From positions 123,374,453 through 123,438,452 of the forward strand of contig JAUPFV010000005.1 in assembly GCA_036936605.1 (NCBI GenBank): 64,000 bases of DNA, read 5' to 3'. The notes below the pieces were generated by a model, which was not told the origin of the DNA, made no database searches, and worked only from the letters and a program-made list of their open reading frames with translations. Within the stretch, counting starts at the first letter, position 1. Every line of letters begins with the position of its first letter. The translations under genes and the position numbers were made by a program. The stretch comes from Limnanthes douglasii subsp. nivea. Lineage: Eukaryota; Streptophyta; Magnoliopsida; Brassicales; Limnanthaceae. This document shows, one piece after another, positions 1-9,291 of this stretch.

Positions 1-207
1 CACTTCTAATATCTTTTCTTTTTTTAATACCAAGATTACCCTCAACCTAGTATATAGGGTTGATTTGTGAAAAATTAGGGTTTTTTGTTACAGCCCCCAT
101 TCTATTTTTGAATTTTGAAATTCAAAACAGCCTCCACTCTTACTCTTCTTCTCTCTCTCCTCTTCTTCTCTCTTTCTCCTCTTCTTCTCTCTCTCCACCG
201 GTGGAGG

Positions 208-275
208 GAGCAAAACAGAGAGTTACTGCTTAACTTATGCGCGAGCAAAACAGAGAGTTACTGCTTAACTTATGC
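208..275. repeat. Short tandem duplication, period 35 bp
   Basis: A 33-bp block starting GAGCAAAACAGAGAGTTACT occurs at 208-240 and again at 243-275 without visible mismatch. The 35-bp period is not a multiple of three, so the duplication shifts the frame entering the transposase remnant. Confidence 0.9.
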
Positions 276-486
276 TGAGTCAATTAATCCGATTCCAAAT
301 GTGGACAGAATGGTCCTGAGTGAAGCAACCGATGAAACAATTGTTGTAACCCCTCCACCAACAAGGCGCATTGCAGGCAGGATGAAACCCAAAAAGGCTG
401 ACTCAGTAGATATTTACAAGCGTCAGCTTCAGTGCAGCAAGTGCAAGGGTCTCGGTCACAACAAGAAAACTTGCAAAGCTTCCTAG
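250..486 (+). pseudogene. MuDR-like (MULE) transposase, C-terminal remnant
   Basis: The frame ending at the TAG at 484-486 resembles the extreme C terminus of plant MULE transposases: a short Tyr-rich stretch, an INPIPN motif, a run of prolines before basic residues, and a terminal zinc knuckle of the form CSKCKGLGHNKKTC (C-x2-C-x4-H-x4-C). The N-terminal DNA-binding region and the catalytic core are absent, so no transposition activity is possible. An upstream pyrimidine-rich tract (about 135-200) looks like a plant 5' leader, suggesting an internal deletion joined the leader to the last exon. No ATG fits the frame. Family assignment rests on motif recognition only. Confidence 0.6.
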
Positions 487-1486
487 TATATGTTTCCAAA
501 AGGATTTTCATTTCAGGTAGATATGCATTTGACATCTATGGAATGGTAGAAATTTGAGAAATATTTTCAGAATTTCTTTTTGTTTTTATTAAACTTGTGC
601 TATGCTCATGATTAACAAAACCGACGCGATGGATGAGATAGAAATTTGGTTACTAGTGAGGCCGCAATAACTTTTTATTTGGTAGGACAACCTCTCTTCT
701 TCCTAATTGAGTGAGTACATGAGATCTTTAGACCTAGGAATCAAACCTACCTGGGTAATCTTTGTTGCTATACAGTTTAAACTTAATGTTTGGGTTTGGT
801 TTTTATTTATATGTTGTCTTTGTTTTGTTTCAGGTTTCAGATCTGTTTCTGAAGAGTTACCAAGGAGAGAACTTTGTTGGTTCTTGGTTCTCTGTTCTTG
901 GTTCCAGGTTCGTACATATTACTGAAGAGAAACAGTACTAGTTTGTATTAGTATTGTAAGTGTGTTTTGGGTTTTGTGTATGGGAACAGTCGACTGAAAA
1001 CCTGTTTTTTGATATCATGACCTATTCTATTTAGTATTGCGCAAATGCAGGTTCGTTATCTCAATAGACTTCACCATTTCGTGATCTTGTTAGATGTTGT
1101 GTTGAACAGTTATCAAGCAGTAGTATCTGCAGTAGCCCAGATGATACTAACTGTGATGGGGTTAAACTTGAAGAAAATGGGTTGTGGAAGTTGATTGGTT
1201 TATTCGGCATATAACAAACAATATGCGGAACTTGAAGAAAATGGGTTGTGGACTGAACCTACTCCTGGAAAGACAATTTTTTGGGAAACATCAAACTTCA
1301 AGATTGTAGTTTTATGTATTTTGTTGATTTTGGTGGTATTTTGTAAGAGGTAGTGTAGTTAGTTTTGTTTTGTAAACATACTCGTCATCTAGTTCTATTT
1401 GCTTGTTAATTGAAGTCAATGCCGATTTTATAGCCAAAATGTCTAGTCCAACCTCATTTAGTCTTAAAGTATCACGATGGAAATGA
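487..1486. other. Non-coding stretch, no gene seen
   Basis: AT-rich sequence after the transposase stop. A 24-bp phrase (ACTTGAAGAAAATGGGTTGT plus GG) occurs twice, near 1169 and 1229. I see no convincing ORF, RNA gene or terminal repeat. It may be the 3' untranslated or subterminal part of the MULE. Confidence 0.5.
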
Positions 1487-1560
1487 TAGATACGAAGGAA
1501 CACCTTGCTAGATACGAAGGAACACCTTGCTAGATACGACGGGACACATTGCTAGACAGA
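1487..1560. repeat. 22-bp minisatellite, cluster 1 (about 3 units)
   Basis: Degenerate tandem units of TAGATACGAAGGAACACCTT followed by GC. The preceding phrase CACGATGGAAATGATAGATA also precedes cluster 3 with one change, so a block larger than the minisatellite was duplicated. Bases 1561-1917 between clusters 1 and 2 contain scattered GATAGAT words and no gene. Confidence 0.85.
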
Positions 1561-1917
1561 TGCAGCATCATATACATTGAATTATAAACATATTGCGATT
1601 GATAGATAGCACATATATATATTAATAGATTTGAATTATAAACATTGATAGTTAACTAACTATAAGTATGATAGATTCTCTAGTATGAGTCCGATAGATA
1701 TGCATAAAGACAATGCTAGTTAACTAATCACAAGTATGATAGCTTCTTTGTTAGTAGCCTGATAGATTTGAGTAACAAACATTGTGATTGTTTCGTATAT
1801 TGCTCTGATAGATACGGCTTACAGCAAATAATGGACTATTTTAAACTGTAGGTCTATTTGTACTATTTTAAACTAAACACTCTCATGTTTGTACTATAAA
1901 CTAAACGCTCTCATGAT

Positions 1918-2085
1918 GAACACGTTGCTAGATAAGAAGGAACACCTTGCTAGATAAGAAGGGACACCTTTCTAGACAAGAAGGAACACATTGCTAGACA
2001 AGAAGGAACACCCTCCTAGATAAGAAGGGACACCTTGCTAGATAAGAAGGAACACATTGCTAGACAAGAAGGAACACCCTGCTGA
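1918..2085. repeat. 22-bp minisatellite, cluster 2 (about 7-8 units)
   Basis: Tandem 22-bp units with two alternating variants, TAGATAAGAAGGAACACC and TAGACAAGAAGGAACAC, each followed by TTGC or similar. No unique spacers are present. Bases 2086-2659 that follow hold no recognisable gene. Confidence 0.9.
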
Positions 2086-2659
2086 AAACGCATTATCTAT
2101 TAGACTATTGTGTTTTAAAACACAAAGAACTGCTGAAAACTGCAAAAAAACCCAAAAGTCTCAAAACTCATAACAAGCTTTTTAAATCTCTGACAAGAAC
2201 ATTGTAATCCGTTAAAAATCAAAATCTGCAGGAGTATTTGAGTATAACTGAAAATCAGATGCAGATCACACTTAAGAACTGATACACATACACATTATAA
2301 TCATATTTTAGTCGATGCATCGTTTGTTAGTACATCAAAATATTCGACAGACTGACGTTAAATTCAATAAAGCGTTCATTTCCCGCTGAACACAATCTTT
2401 CAATTACAATACTCGGTAACTAGGAATAAGCAACACTAATCTAATGTTTAAAAAAACAACAAGCCGCTTGTAATAATCAAAACTGGAGCTCACACGCTAC
2501 AAATATAGATATATTGGTAACTGAAACGAACTTTGTGTATCATACATGTATGTAATCGAGTACCGATCTCGCCGAGTTGAGAGAAATCCCGCGCTCAGTA
2601 GAAGGATCGCCGCAGATAAGACCGACTTTTGGAGCTCTTGTTCTCTCACGATGGGAATG

Positions 2660-2757
2660 ATAGATATGAAGGAACACCTTGCTAGATACGAAGGAACACA
2701 TTGCTAGATATGAAGGGACACATTGCTAGACAAAAGAGGAACACCATGCTAGATATG
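2660..2757. repeat. 22-bp minisatellite, cluster 3 (about 4 units)
   Basis: Same unit as clusters 1 and 2 with a few indels. It abuts the truncated 3' end of the captured gene fragment at 2780, so the gene appears to have been broken at or next to this array. Confidence 0.85.
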
Positions 2758-2779
2758 ATCTACAAACAACCTAGACAAA

Positions 2780-3950
2780 TTACGGCGGCGATGAAGCCAT
2801 CTGATTATTGGGCTTTTCATAATTGCCCTGTAGTAACAAAAAACATAACTATTACACACACTTCATACAGAAGTTCACAAGACTAACTCAAATACACAAG
2901 GAGAGGCGTCTATCCTATGTTTCCTACTTTCACATAATCGAAAGAGAGATTAAAATTCACAGCGAAGATTTAACAGAGAATAAGCGATAGACCACTTATA
3001 CTAACAACAATGATCAAGCAAAGAAAACAAGGTGTATAATTTACAAATATTTGTTTGATATCATGACTCATCATCAGTAGATGTGCAGAGAAGAAAATGA
3101 ATCTTTACCTGAGCAAGAATCATATCGAGAAGTTCCCCTCCTCCTGTACCATAACCTCCCGCGTCTGATTGGTGACTGCAATCAAGTTTGACAAACAGAT
3201 ATATACAAATTGAGTTTTCATGGTTTCGATAGACCAGTATAATCCCAGGAATTGAAATTTCTAAGCAAAAAGTAAGAAAAAAAGAAGAACACGCACTAAG
3301 TTCTACATCTAAAAGGTCTGATTTGATCCCTAACGGTAGGGTTTGAAATTCCTAAACGACGAGGTTTAGGACAAACCACTGATTCAAATTCCTTCTCCTC
3401 ACAGCCTCCCATGGCGTTCCTCTGCGTGTAGATATAGTTGTTCATCTTCGTCGTCAACAACACACAAACGCCTGTTCGCACAAATAACAAACATAAACAC
3501 AATCAAATCACAAATCACAAATCACAAATTACATATGGCAAATCAAATTTTCCACTTCGATGAACTCTTGATAACAGAAATCCAAATCAACCACCACAGC
3601 CAAAACAATCGTAACAAACGTCTCGAAAACCTCTAAATTAACATGATGAAAGCTTTGAAACTCTCGTTACTAGAATTTTCTAGGCAACCAAACAGAAAAC
3701 GAGAAAAACACATCGAAACAATCGAGTAATTACGTTAACGGATCTGTATACGATTCATGAACCAAAAGAGAAAGAGGAGAGAGAAACTACCTTGAGATGC
3801 GTACGAGGCTCCTCTAGAGTGAGAAGAAGAAAAGGTTCGACGTCCGTCTCGGTGGCCGGCGATTGATATGGCAATCGGTTCGGTGGCAGTCGGTTAGGTG
3901 GCCGGCGATTGATACGGTAGTGGGTTGGAAGGTTCGACGTCGTCTCCTGT
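2780..3950 (-). pseudogene. 5' half of a small plant gene, introns retained (captured fragment)
   Basis: On the minus strand a coherent exon chain can be read. A 5'UTR exon ends at 3791 (AAG|GTAG) and is followed by intron 3790-3472. Exon 2 runs 3471-3297 with ATG at 3412 (an upstream in-frame ATG lies at 3445) and donor GTGCGT. After intron 3296-3176, exon 3 is 3175-3109 (donor GTAAAG). After intron 3108-2828, exon 4 is 2827-2780, ending at TAA. The spliced frame is 76 codons, starts MGGCEEKEFESVVCPKPRR, contains an ELLDMILAQ motif, and stops after an SPP motif. I recall similar unnamed plant-specific proteins in which residues continue after SPP, so the frame is probably cut off by the minisatellite. 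Function unknown. Retained introns argue for DNA-level capture, not retroposition. Confidence 0.55.
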
Positions 3951-4647
3951 TAAAGCGGCTTCGCTTTTTGGTTTTCTCTCTCCTCAAATTTAGAAAGTTG
4001 AAATTGGGGGAATTGGAACCTAAAAGTCTGATTAGAAGGTGAAAAAAGGGGTTTCCAACAAAAACAACCCCTTTTATACCCTAGAGGGTATAATTGTCCA
4101 AAATGTGGCTTTGGGTAGTTTATGAAACTAGTCCAAAAACGGGTACCATGTTGGTATTCGATAGTTGAGAAGGTATTTATGGGTACTTTTCTCTGTATTC
4201 ATTAAATTTTTTATTATATTTTTTAGTCAAAATAAATGAGAGATCACAAAACTTATCTTTTATTTGAAATATGGTGAGGTTATAGTTAGGATCATCGTCG
4301 GGAGCTAGTTTGAGAGATTTTTTTCTAGCATGTCCGTGTTTTTGGATGGGTGATAGTGTCTCGAGATAGAAATTGTAAAGCTCGAGTAGCTGACGAAGAT
4401 TTGAAAGGTGCACCGATGGACTATCCGAACGAAAACCCAATATACAATGAATTTGTTTGATTGCTCTCTCTTTACAGAAATAAATTCTATTTTTTTAAAA
4501 TGAAAAAGAAAAAATATTTCTCGAAATCCCCCCAATTTGTTATAGAAAATGTAATAAAGATAATATAAATTGACTTAAGTAGAGTAGAGAATATCATATG
4601 AATGTTTTTTGTATTATTCGAGAGATATCTTTACATATTGAGCTCTC
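3951..4647. other. Non-coding stretch between MULE candidate and element A
   Basis: AT-rich with no supported gene. An 87-codon minus-strand frame at 4177-4440 resembles nothing I recognise and is listed among the rejected items. Confidence 0.4.
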
Positions 4648-5024
4648 TGAGGTTTATTTTGGATTGAGGGTAATTTTGTAAAGTATTTTGGAAAATGTGT
4701 AGAGTATTAAATGTTTTGGGTGTTTAATAGTGAGAGATTTGAGCTGCTTCATTGAATTAAATGTTCATTACCCTCATTAATGAAAGTGGTTGAGGTATTT
4801 ATACCCTCAATTAAGGACCCATGGGCTTTCGGGTCAAGTTATGGAACCGGGTCAAGTTTAAGGACCCGTTTACTTATTAACCTCATTAACATATGGCTTA
4901 GTCAAAAAGTGTTTAGTTATTTCTTTAATTTTGTCTAGTCCGGATAGTTCAATGGAAAATTAAGTCTGAATTGCCCTTTTCTAGATAACACGGGGAGTTG
5001 TGACTGAATAATCTGAACTCATCA
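4648..5024 (-). repeat. 3' LTR of element A (377 bp)
   Basis: In element sense it begins TGATGAGTTCAG at 5024 and ends near 4648. It matches the LTRs at 6023-6398, 48418-48794 and 58677-59050, sharing a TATA-like box, the palindrome TCATTAATGA and a closing TTACCCTCA..AATAA block. The outer end is diverged (no clear ACCA), so 4648 is estimated from the alignment and the total length. Confidence 0.8.
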
Positions 5025-5040
5025 ATAGCCCCTTTTTTAG
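5025..5040 (-). other. Polypurine tract of element A
   Basis: Minus strand CTAAAAAAGGGGCTAT lies directly before the LTR start TGATGAG, as expected for plus-strand priming. The same tract with one change (CTAAAAAATGGGCTAT) precedes the D 3' LTR at 58661-58676. Confidence 0.8.
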
Positions 5041-5344
5041 GCATTCTCAAAAATCTTTGGCAGGATTAAAAAATTTACTTAGTTAGTGACGACGTTTTCC
5101 GACCCGCTTTTGTATCTAGCTTGAAGTTTGTCCGAATTGAATTTTTCCCAGAATTCTAAGAGTCTTCTTTTGGATCGTGGAACACATGTCACAATCTGAT
5201 TTGACCTATCAGCCATTTTTTTCCTAGATTGGCGCTCCCACTAAACCTAAAAAGTAACATATGCATTTAATTCTCCCCACGTCTGCGTCGTCTCTAATCA
5301 TTACAAAACCCCTTTAACTCCTCCTAGGTATTAGTTACCTTTTT

Positions 5345-5360
5345 CTACTAATATATAAAC
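5345..5360 (+). promoter_or_regulatory. TATA-like core promoter of aORF A
   Basis: CTACTAATATATAAAC lies about 95 bp before the ATG at 5451. The corresponding positions in elements C (38840-38850) and D (58339-58350, minus) have CTAGTATAAATTA. It is antisense to pol and outside the LTR, so it could drive the aORF independently. Confidence 0.45.
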
Positions 5361-5450
5361 TATTTTTTCACTATTTCATTATCTTCATCACTCAAAAACC
5401 TTCTAGAGAGCTTTCTACCCTTTCTTTCAAACTTGTTCTTGGATAGTCTT

Positions 5451-8400
5451 ATGTTCACGGCTAGAAACACTCTAGTAAAAGGCGGTTGGTTGAACCTGTC
5501 TGAGCTAGAGAAAGCAAGAAAAGTCGAAAGGGAGAAACGTATCGCTGCTGGTCTCCCGGTATCCCCAAGCGAAAAGTTTGGTGAACCCCCCCAGGAAACT
5601 GACCAAGGGTCATCCTCCACCAGAAACCCAAAACCTAAACAGTTGTTCAAACCTAGCCTCTAACCAATTCCATCAGGTTCTTCTGTTTAGGAGTCCCAAC
5701 CCTCCACCGCCCAAGAAAAAGCAGTATCGAGTGTTAGAAAACCCGCCCCTTTCATAGCCATGGGATTAGATATTGAAAAGTCTCCAGAAAAATCAACTCC
5801 ACGCTGGACAACTCGTTTTGTGAAGGCCCAAGCAACTATCTCACTATCAAAACCCTCCAAATCGGAGGCCTCTAAAGCAACATCCAAAGATAAACCCTCC
5901 GGATCGGAGGTGTCTATAAGAGCCCTACAAAATAAGCCCTCCGGATCAGAGGTATCAAAAGTAACCTCACAAGCGAAGTCCTCCGAAGCCGAGCCTCAAC
6001 CGGATATCAGGCCTTTGGAAACTGGTGTGGATTATTTTCGACTGAGGGTAATTTGTCAAATATTTTGTGATGTTTCAAGGGTATTAAATGTTTAAATGTT
6101 TTGTACTAAGAGATTTGATCTACCTGGTTGTATTAAATGTTCATTACCCTCATTAATGAAAGTGGTTGGGTATTTATACCCTTAATTATGTGCCACATGG
6201 GCTTTCGGGTCAAACTTGTTGAATCGGGTTGAGTTCAAAAACCCATTAGTTTATTAAGCAGATTTGCAATTAGCTTAGTCAAAAGGTGTTTAGTTATTTC
6301 ATACTTTTGTCATGTCCGGATACTTTAGTGGGTGATTATTGTCCGAATTACCCATGTCCGCTTTCTACAGTGAGTGGTGAATATTTCCAGACTCAACAGA
6401 AACAACTGGCGCTCATTCATCCGGAGAGCCTTTGGTGTCAGAAACTGTTCCCCTCCCATCTACAACTACTGATAGACCTTCCACAATGATGGAATAAGTG
6501 ATGGAAGACTGCATTGCAGAGGCCCCCTTCGAAATTGAAGCCTCATGACAAACTGGGGATGCTGCCTCTGACAGGAAAGGCAAAGGCAAAGTAAAAGTTG
6601 GTGTGGCTCATCTGGATCTCCCGGAATGCTTGGAGGGCAAGATAGGGCCTTGCTTTAAGAATTTCAACGTTAAATATTTGTTGTCCATGCAGAACATATA
6701 TTTTGTCTATACTCATACTGCCGAGTTGGGCCGGATCCGGACAAACTGGGGATCCTAGAGTCAGTGAAGGTGAGGATACCTGTCACTCCGGAGACTCCGA
6801 TGGATTCTTAATGAAATGGTCATCTTTACCGAACTGCTAAACTGGGGGCTTAGGTTCCCCTTAGATCCAAAGATCATCAATTACTTCCACCTAGTAAAGC
6901 TTTGCCCAAGCCAATTAAGTCCAAATGCTCCCTCATTGCTTGCATGATGGCACCAAGGCTGTCCGAAATCCCTCTCCCTATGGAGCAATTTGTCGTTGTG
7001 GCAAGTCTATACAAGACTCACCACATCCCATTCTACTATCAAAACATGGGAAATGACTTCAAAGTGGTAGACGACTTACTGGAATCAGAGAAGAATTGGA
7101 GAACTCACTTTTTATTCATCAGTGGGTCATGGGAAAATAGGAGGAAAATCAACGCCAAAACCAACCCTGGTATGCTAACTAGCAGATGGAAGAGTATGGG
7201 TAAGCTCTTCAATTTTGTTTTTCATGTTATCTTTTTTTACTTAACAAATATTCCACTCCTGAATTAATCATTACTTCTTTTTTCAGTTTTGCCGAAGGAG
7301 TATACCGGATATCTGGAGGAGGGGCAGACTACATGTGCCAAACTGAATGCATGGGTTGCAGAGCGTTGGGGGAATTCCTTCCACAACTGTTTTACCTCAG
7401 GGAATATGGTGAGATCTCATATGTGGAATACCACAGGTCGGAGAGATCTTACATGGGAAGAATTCATCACACCCCCTACTTCAGGTGTCGTCCTTAAACG
7501 GACTGAAGAGAAAGATGGTAAACTAGTTTTTCCCTCTAGAGCCAAGGCTCCCACCAAGAAGAAGGGGAAGAAGAAGAGAACTGCAACAGAAGCAGTTCGG
7601 GCTGCCATAGAGGAGACCGGGTCGGGGAACCAAGGGGGGATCGATGCTGTCTTGCTCAAGGTAGTTGAAGATGAGACTGTTAAGGAGGCAGGAGAACCAC
7701 ATAATCCACCAAGTCTTGCCAAAAAAGGACCGAAAAAGGGAGCAAGTAGTGATAAAAAGACTGTCAAGAAGAAAAAGGTCACCTTATGGGAAGAAATAAT
7801 TATTTGCTCATCGGAGCTTCTCCCCCCATCAGACCCAACTGATTCCCACCGGTCTGCAATCCGGAGAAGGTATCAGATGAGGGATTGACGGAGTAGACAT
7901 CAATGCTCTCCAAGACATTGATCTTTACTTCAACGACTCTGAAAAATATAACTTTGTTGGCCCCTTCCATCCTTCAAGCTCTTCTAATATGGTGACTTAC
8001 AATGGCAAGTCCTACGCTGTCTCCAGAGAGAATGATGTGGTGGCTTATTCCCTCTTGGGTCACATTCAACCAGTGTTTGGTCTGGAGAGGCAAGTGAAAA
8101 ACCAGTCCACCCTTATCAACACCCTCAATACTGACAAGGATTCTATGTCAACCAATCTCCTCAATCCTAATCAGAGCATAGAAGAATTGAAGAAAGAGCT
8201 TGAAGTACTGAGGAATGACAAGGAAGATCTATCGACCAAGCTAGCCAGTTCAGAGAATACTAATACTGAGCTCCAAACTAAGTGCTCTGGTTTGGAGAAA
8301 GATCTTTCAACATTAAGAGAGAACCTGAAGACCAAAGATGGTACCATACAGACCTTGTCCGGTGAGAAGACTTCCCTAGAAGAGGCTATGTCTAAGGTAA

Positions 8401-8630
8401 CCCAGGAGAAAGAAGACTTGGAGAAGCAGCAAGAACATAAAATTCAGGCCAACATTGATAAATATACTAACGAGGTAATAGACTCCTTGGAAGCAAGGTA
8501 TGCTGAGGTGAAGTCTGACATGGTGTTGTTTTTTCATAAAATATTTCCAAAGAGGACCCTTGGTCCTCTACGGAAATATGTGAAGTACGAAGACATCCCG
8601 TTCCATACCATGGTTGCTGGTGACAAATAA
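5451..8630 (+). pseudogene. Antisense aORF of element A (Transposase_28-type domain plus coiled coil), disrupted
   Basis: Starts MFTARNTLVKGGWLNLSELE. A Ser/Pro-rich part carries degenerate KPSGSEVSK repeats (about 5850-5995). Next comes the 'putative gypsy type transposon' domain (about 6600-7200; motifs NWGLRFPLDP, QLSPNA and FKVVDDLLESEKNW can be traced). An intron at 7200-7286 (GTAAGC..TTTCAG) interrupts it. Exon 2 has a conserved CAKLNAWVAERWGNSF motif, a Lys-rich linker and a coiled coil of about 170 residues with heptads (7989-8560), ending in an FPKRTLG motif. A solo LTR splits the gene at 6023-6398, and frameshifts occur near 6530, 6760, 6830 and 7890. Function of this protein family is unknown. 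Position and strand match the aORFs of C and D. Confidence 0.75.
6023..6398 (-). mobile_element. Solo LTR of the A/C/D family with 5-bp TSD
   Basis: A complete 376-bp LTR with termini TGTTGAGTC (minus, at 6398) and ACACCA (at 6023), flanked by the direct repeat GAAAC at 6018-6022 and 6399-6403. No internal region is present, so it arose by LTR-LTR recombination after insertion into aORF A. Similarity to the A, C and D LTRs is continuous. Confidence 0.9.
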
Positions 8631-8803
8631 AACAATAGTAGTGGAATATACTCCACTACCGATGAAGAAGAAGGGGCCGGTGAGAGTTCAAGTGCCGAAC
8701 TCGGAAGTCTCAAGAAAGGAGGTGATGCAGGAACTTCCGAAGGGAATAAGCCCTATGGTTTTAAATATCTTTTGTGTTTTCTTAATTTGTGAACTAGTAA
8801 AGT

Positions 8804-8892
8804 CCTTGGATGGCCAAGGAATTTTTGTAATAGTATCCGGTTCGAGTCCGGATAAGTCTTTCAAAACACTTAAAGTCCTTGGATGGCCAAGG
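8804..8892. promoter_or_regulatory. Twin palindromes between aORF and pol, element A
   Basis: CCTTGGATGGCCAAGG occurs at 8804-8819 and 8877-8892. Equivalent pairs lie in C (41964-41979 and 42037-42052) and D (55125-55139 and 55200-55215) at nearly the same spacing and about 50 bp beyond the aORF stop. The position between convergent gene ends suggests a role in 3'-end formation or a stem-loop in either RNA. Role inferred only. Confidence 0.5.
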
Positions 8893-9178
8893 CATATTTT
8901 GTACTTTGGTAGCATTATCCGGTTTACACCCGGACAGGCTTATCTATCATATTTTGCTTTGTTTCATGCTTCCTTTCAATTTTAACAGCTAATGTTTAAA
9001 GAGCCTGATTATTTCAAAAGTATTTAAAGTGAGAGTGTTTAATATCTCTGATGACATATATTTAATGGTCATCATTCAACTAGATTAATCTGATCCGTCA
9101 AAGATCCATAGCATTAAATCGACGGCTTGAAAAGAATTAAAGTCAAACCACATCGAACATTTTAAGAAGGCATCATAT

Positions 9179-9184
9179 TTTATT
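9179..9184 (-). terminator. Candidate poly(A) signal after pol, element A
   Basis: AATAAA on the minus strand in a block (about 9140-9270) conserved in A, C and D that also contains a GC-rich GGTGGCGCGG phrase. It lies after the integrase and before the aORF, so it could end a gag-pol mRNA before the antisense gene. Genomic RNA would need to read through. Confidence 0.35.
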
Positions 9185-9291
9185 AAAAAAACCGGACACC
9201 TCATTAAAACCTCCCCGCGCCACCACGGTAGGAAAAAGTATGCCCCCTAATATTTACATTTACTTTTAACAAGTAAATATTTACATAACTT

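Larger units (their letters stand above)
1..4170. mobile_element. Candidate Mutator-like element with captured gene fragment
   Basis: The segment begins with a transposase remnant and ends with a minus-strand fragment of an unrelated plant gene with its introns, the arrangement seen in Pack-MULEs. The outer ends share a weak inverted similarity: ACCCTC..TATA..GGGTTG near 38-65 on the plus strand and a comparable string on the minus strand near 4095-4060. The similarity is only about 35 bp and imperfect, no 9-bp target-site duplication could be fixed, and the left end may lie outside the window. The boundaries are therefore approximate. The alternative is a chance neighbourhood of a MULE remnant and a gene fragment. 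Confidence 0.35.

Noticed and set aside
707..925. 72-codon ORF with hydrophobic stretch
   Set aside because: TG-rich low-complexity sequence without start context or homologous motif.
1918..2085. CRISPR-like array
   Set aside because: The 22-bp units are directly adjacent, with no unique spacers, and the DNA is of plant type.
4177..4440. 87-codon minus-strand ORF
   Set aside because: No recognisable motif, AT-rich region, no homologous frame in the related segments. Left unannotated.
6286..6489. ORF over the solo LTR and aORF
   Set aside because: It crosses the solo LTR boundary at 6398, so it is a chance fusion and not a gene.
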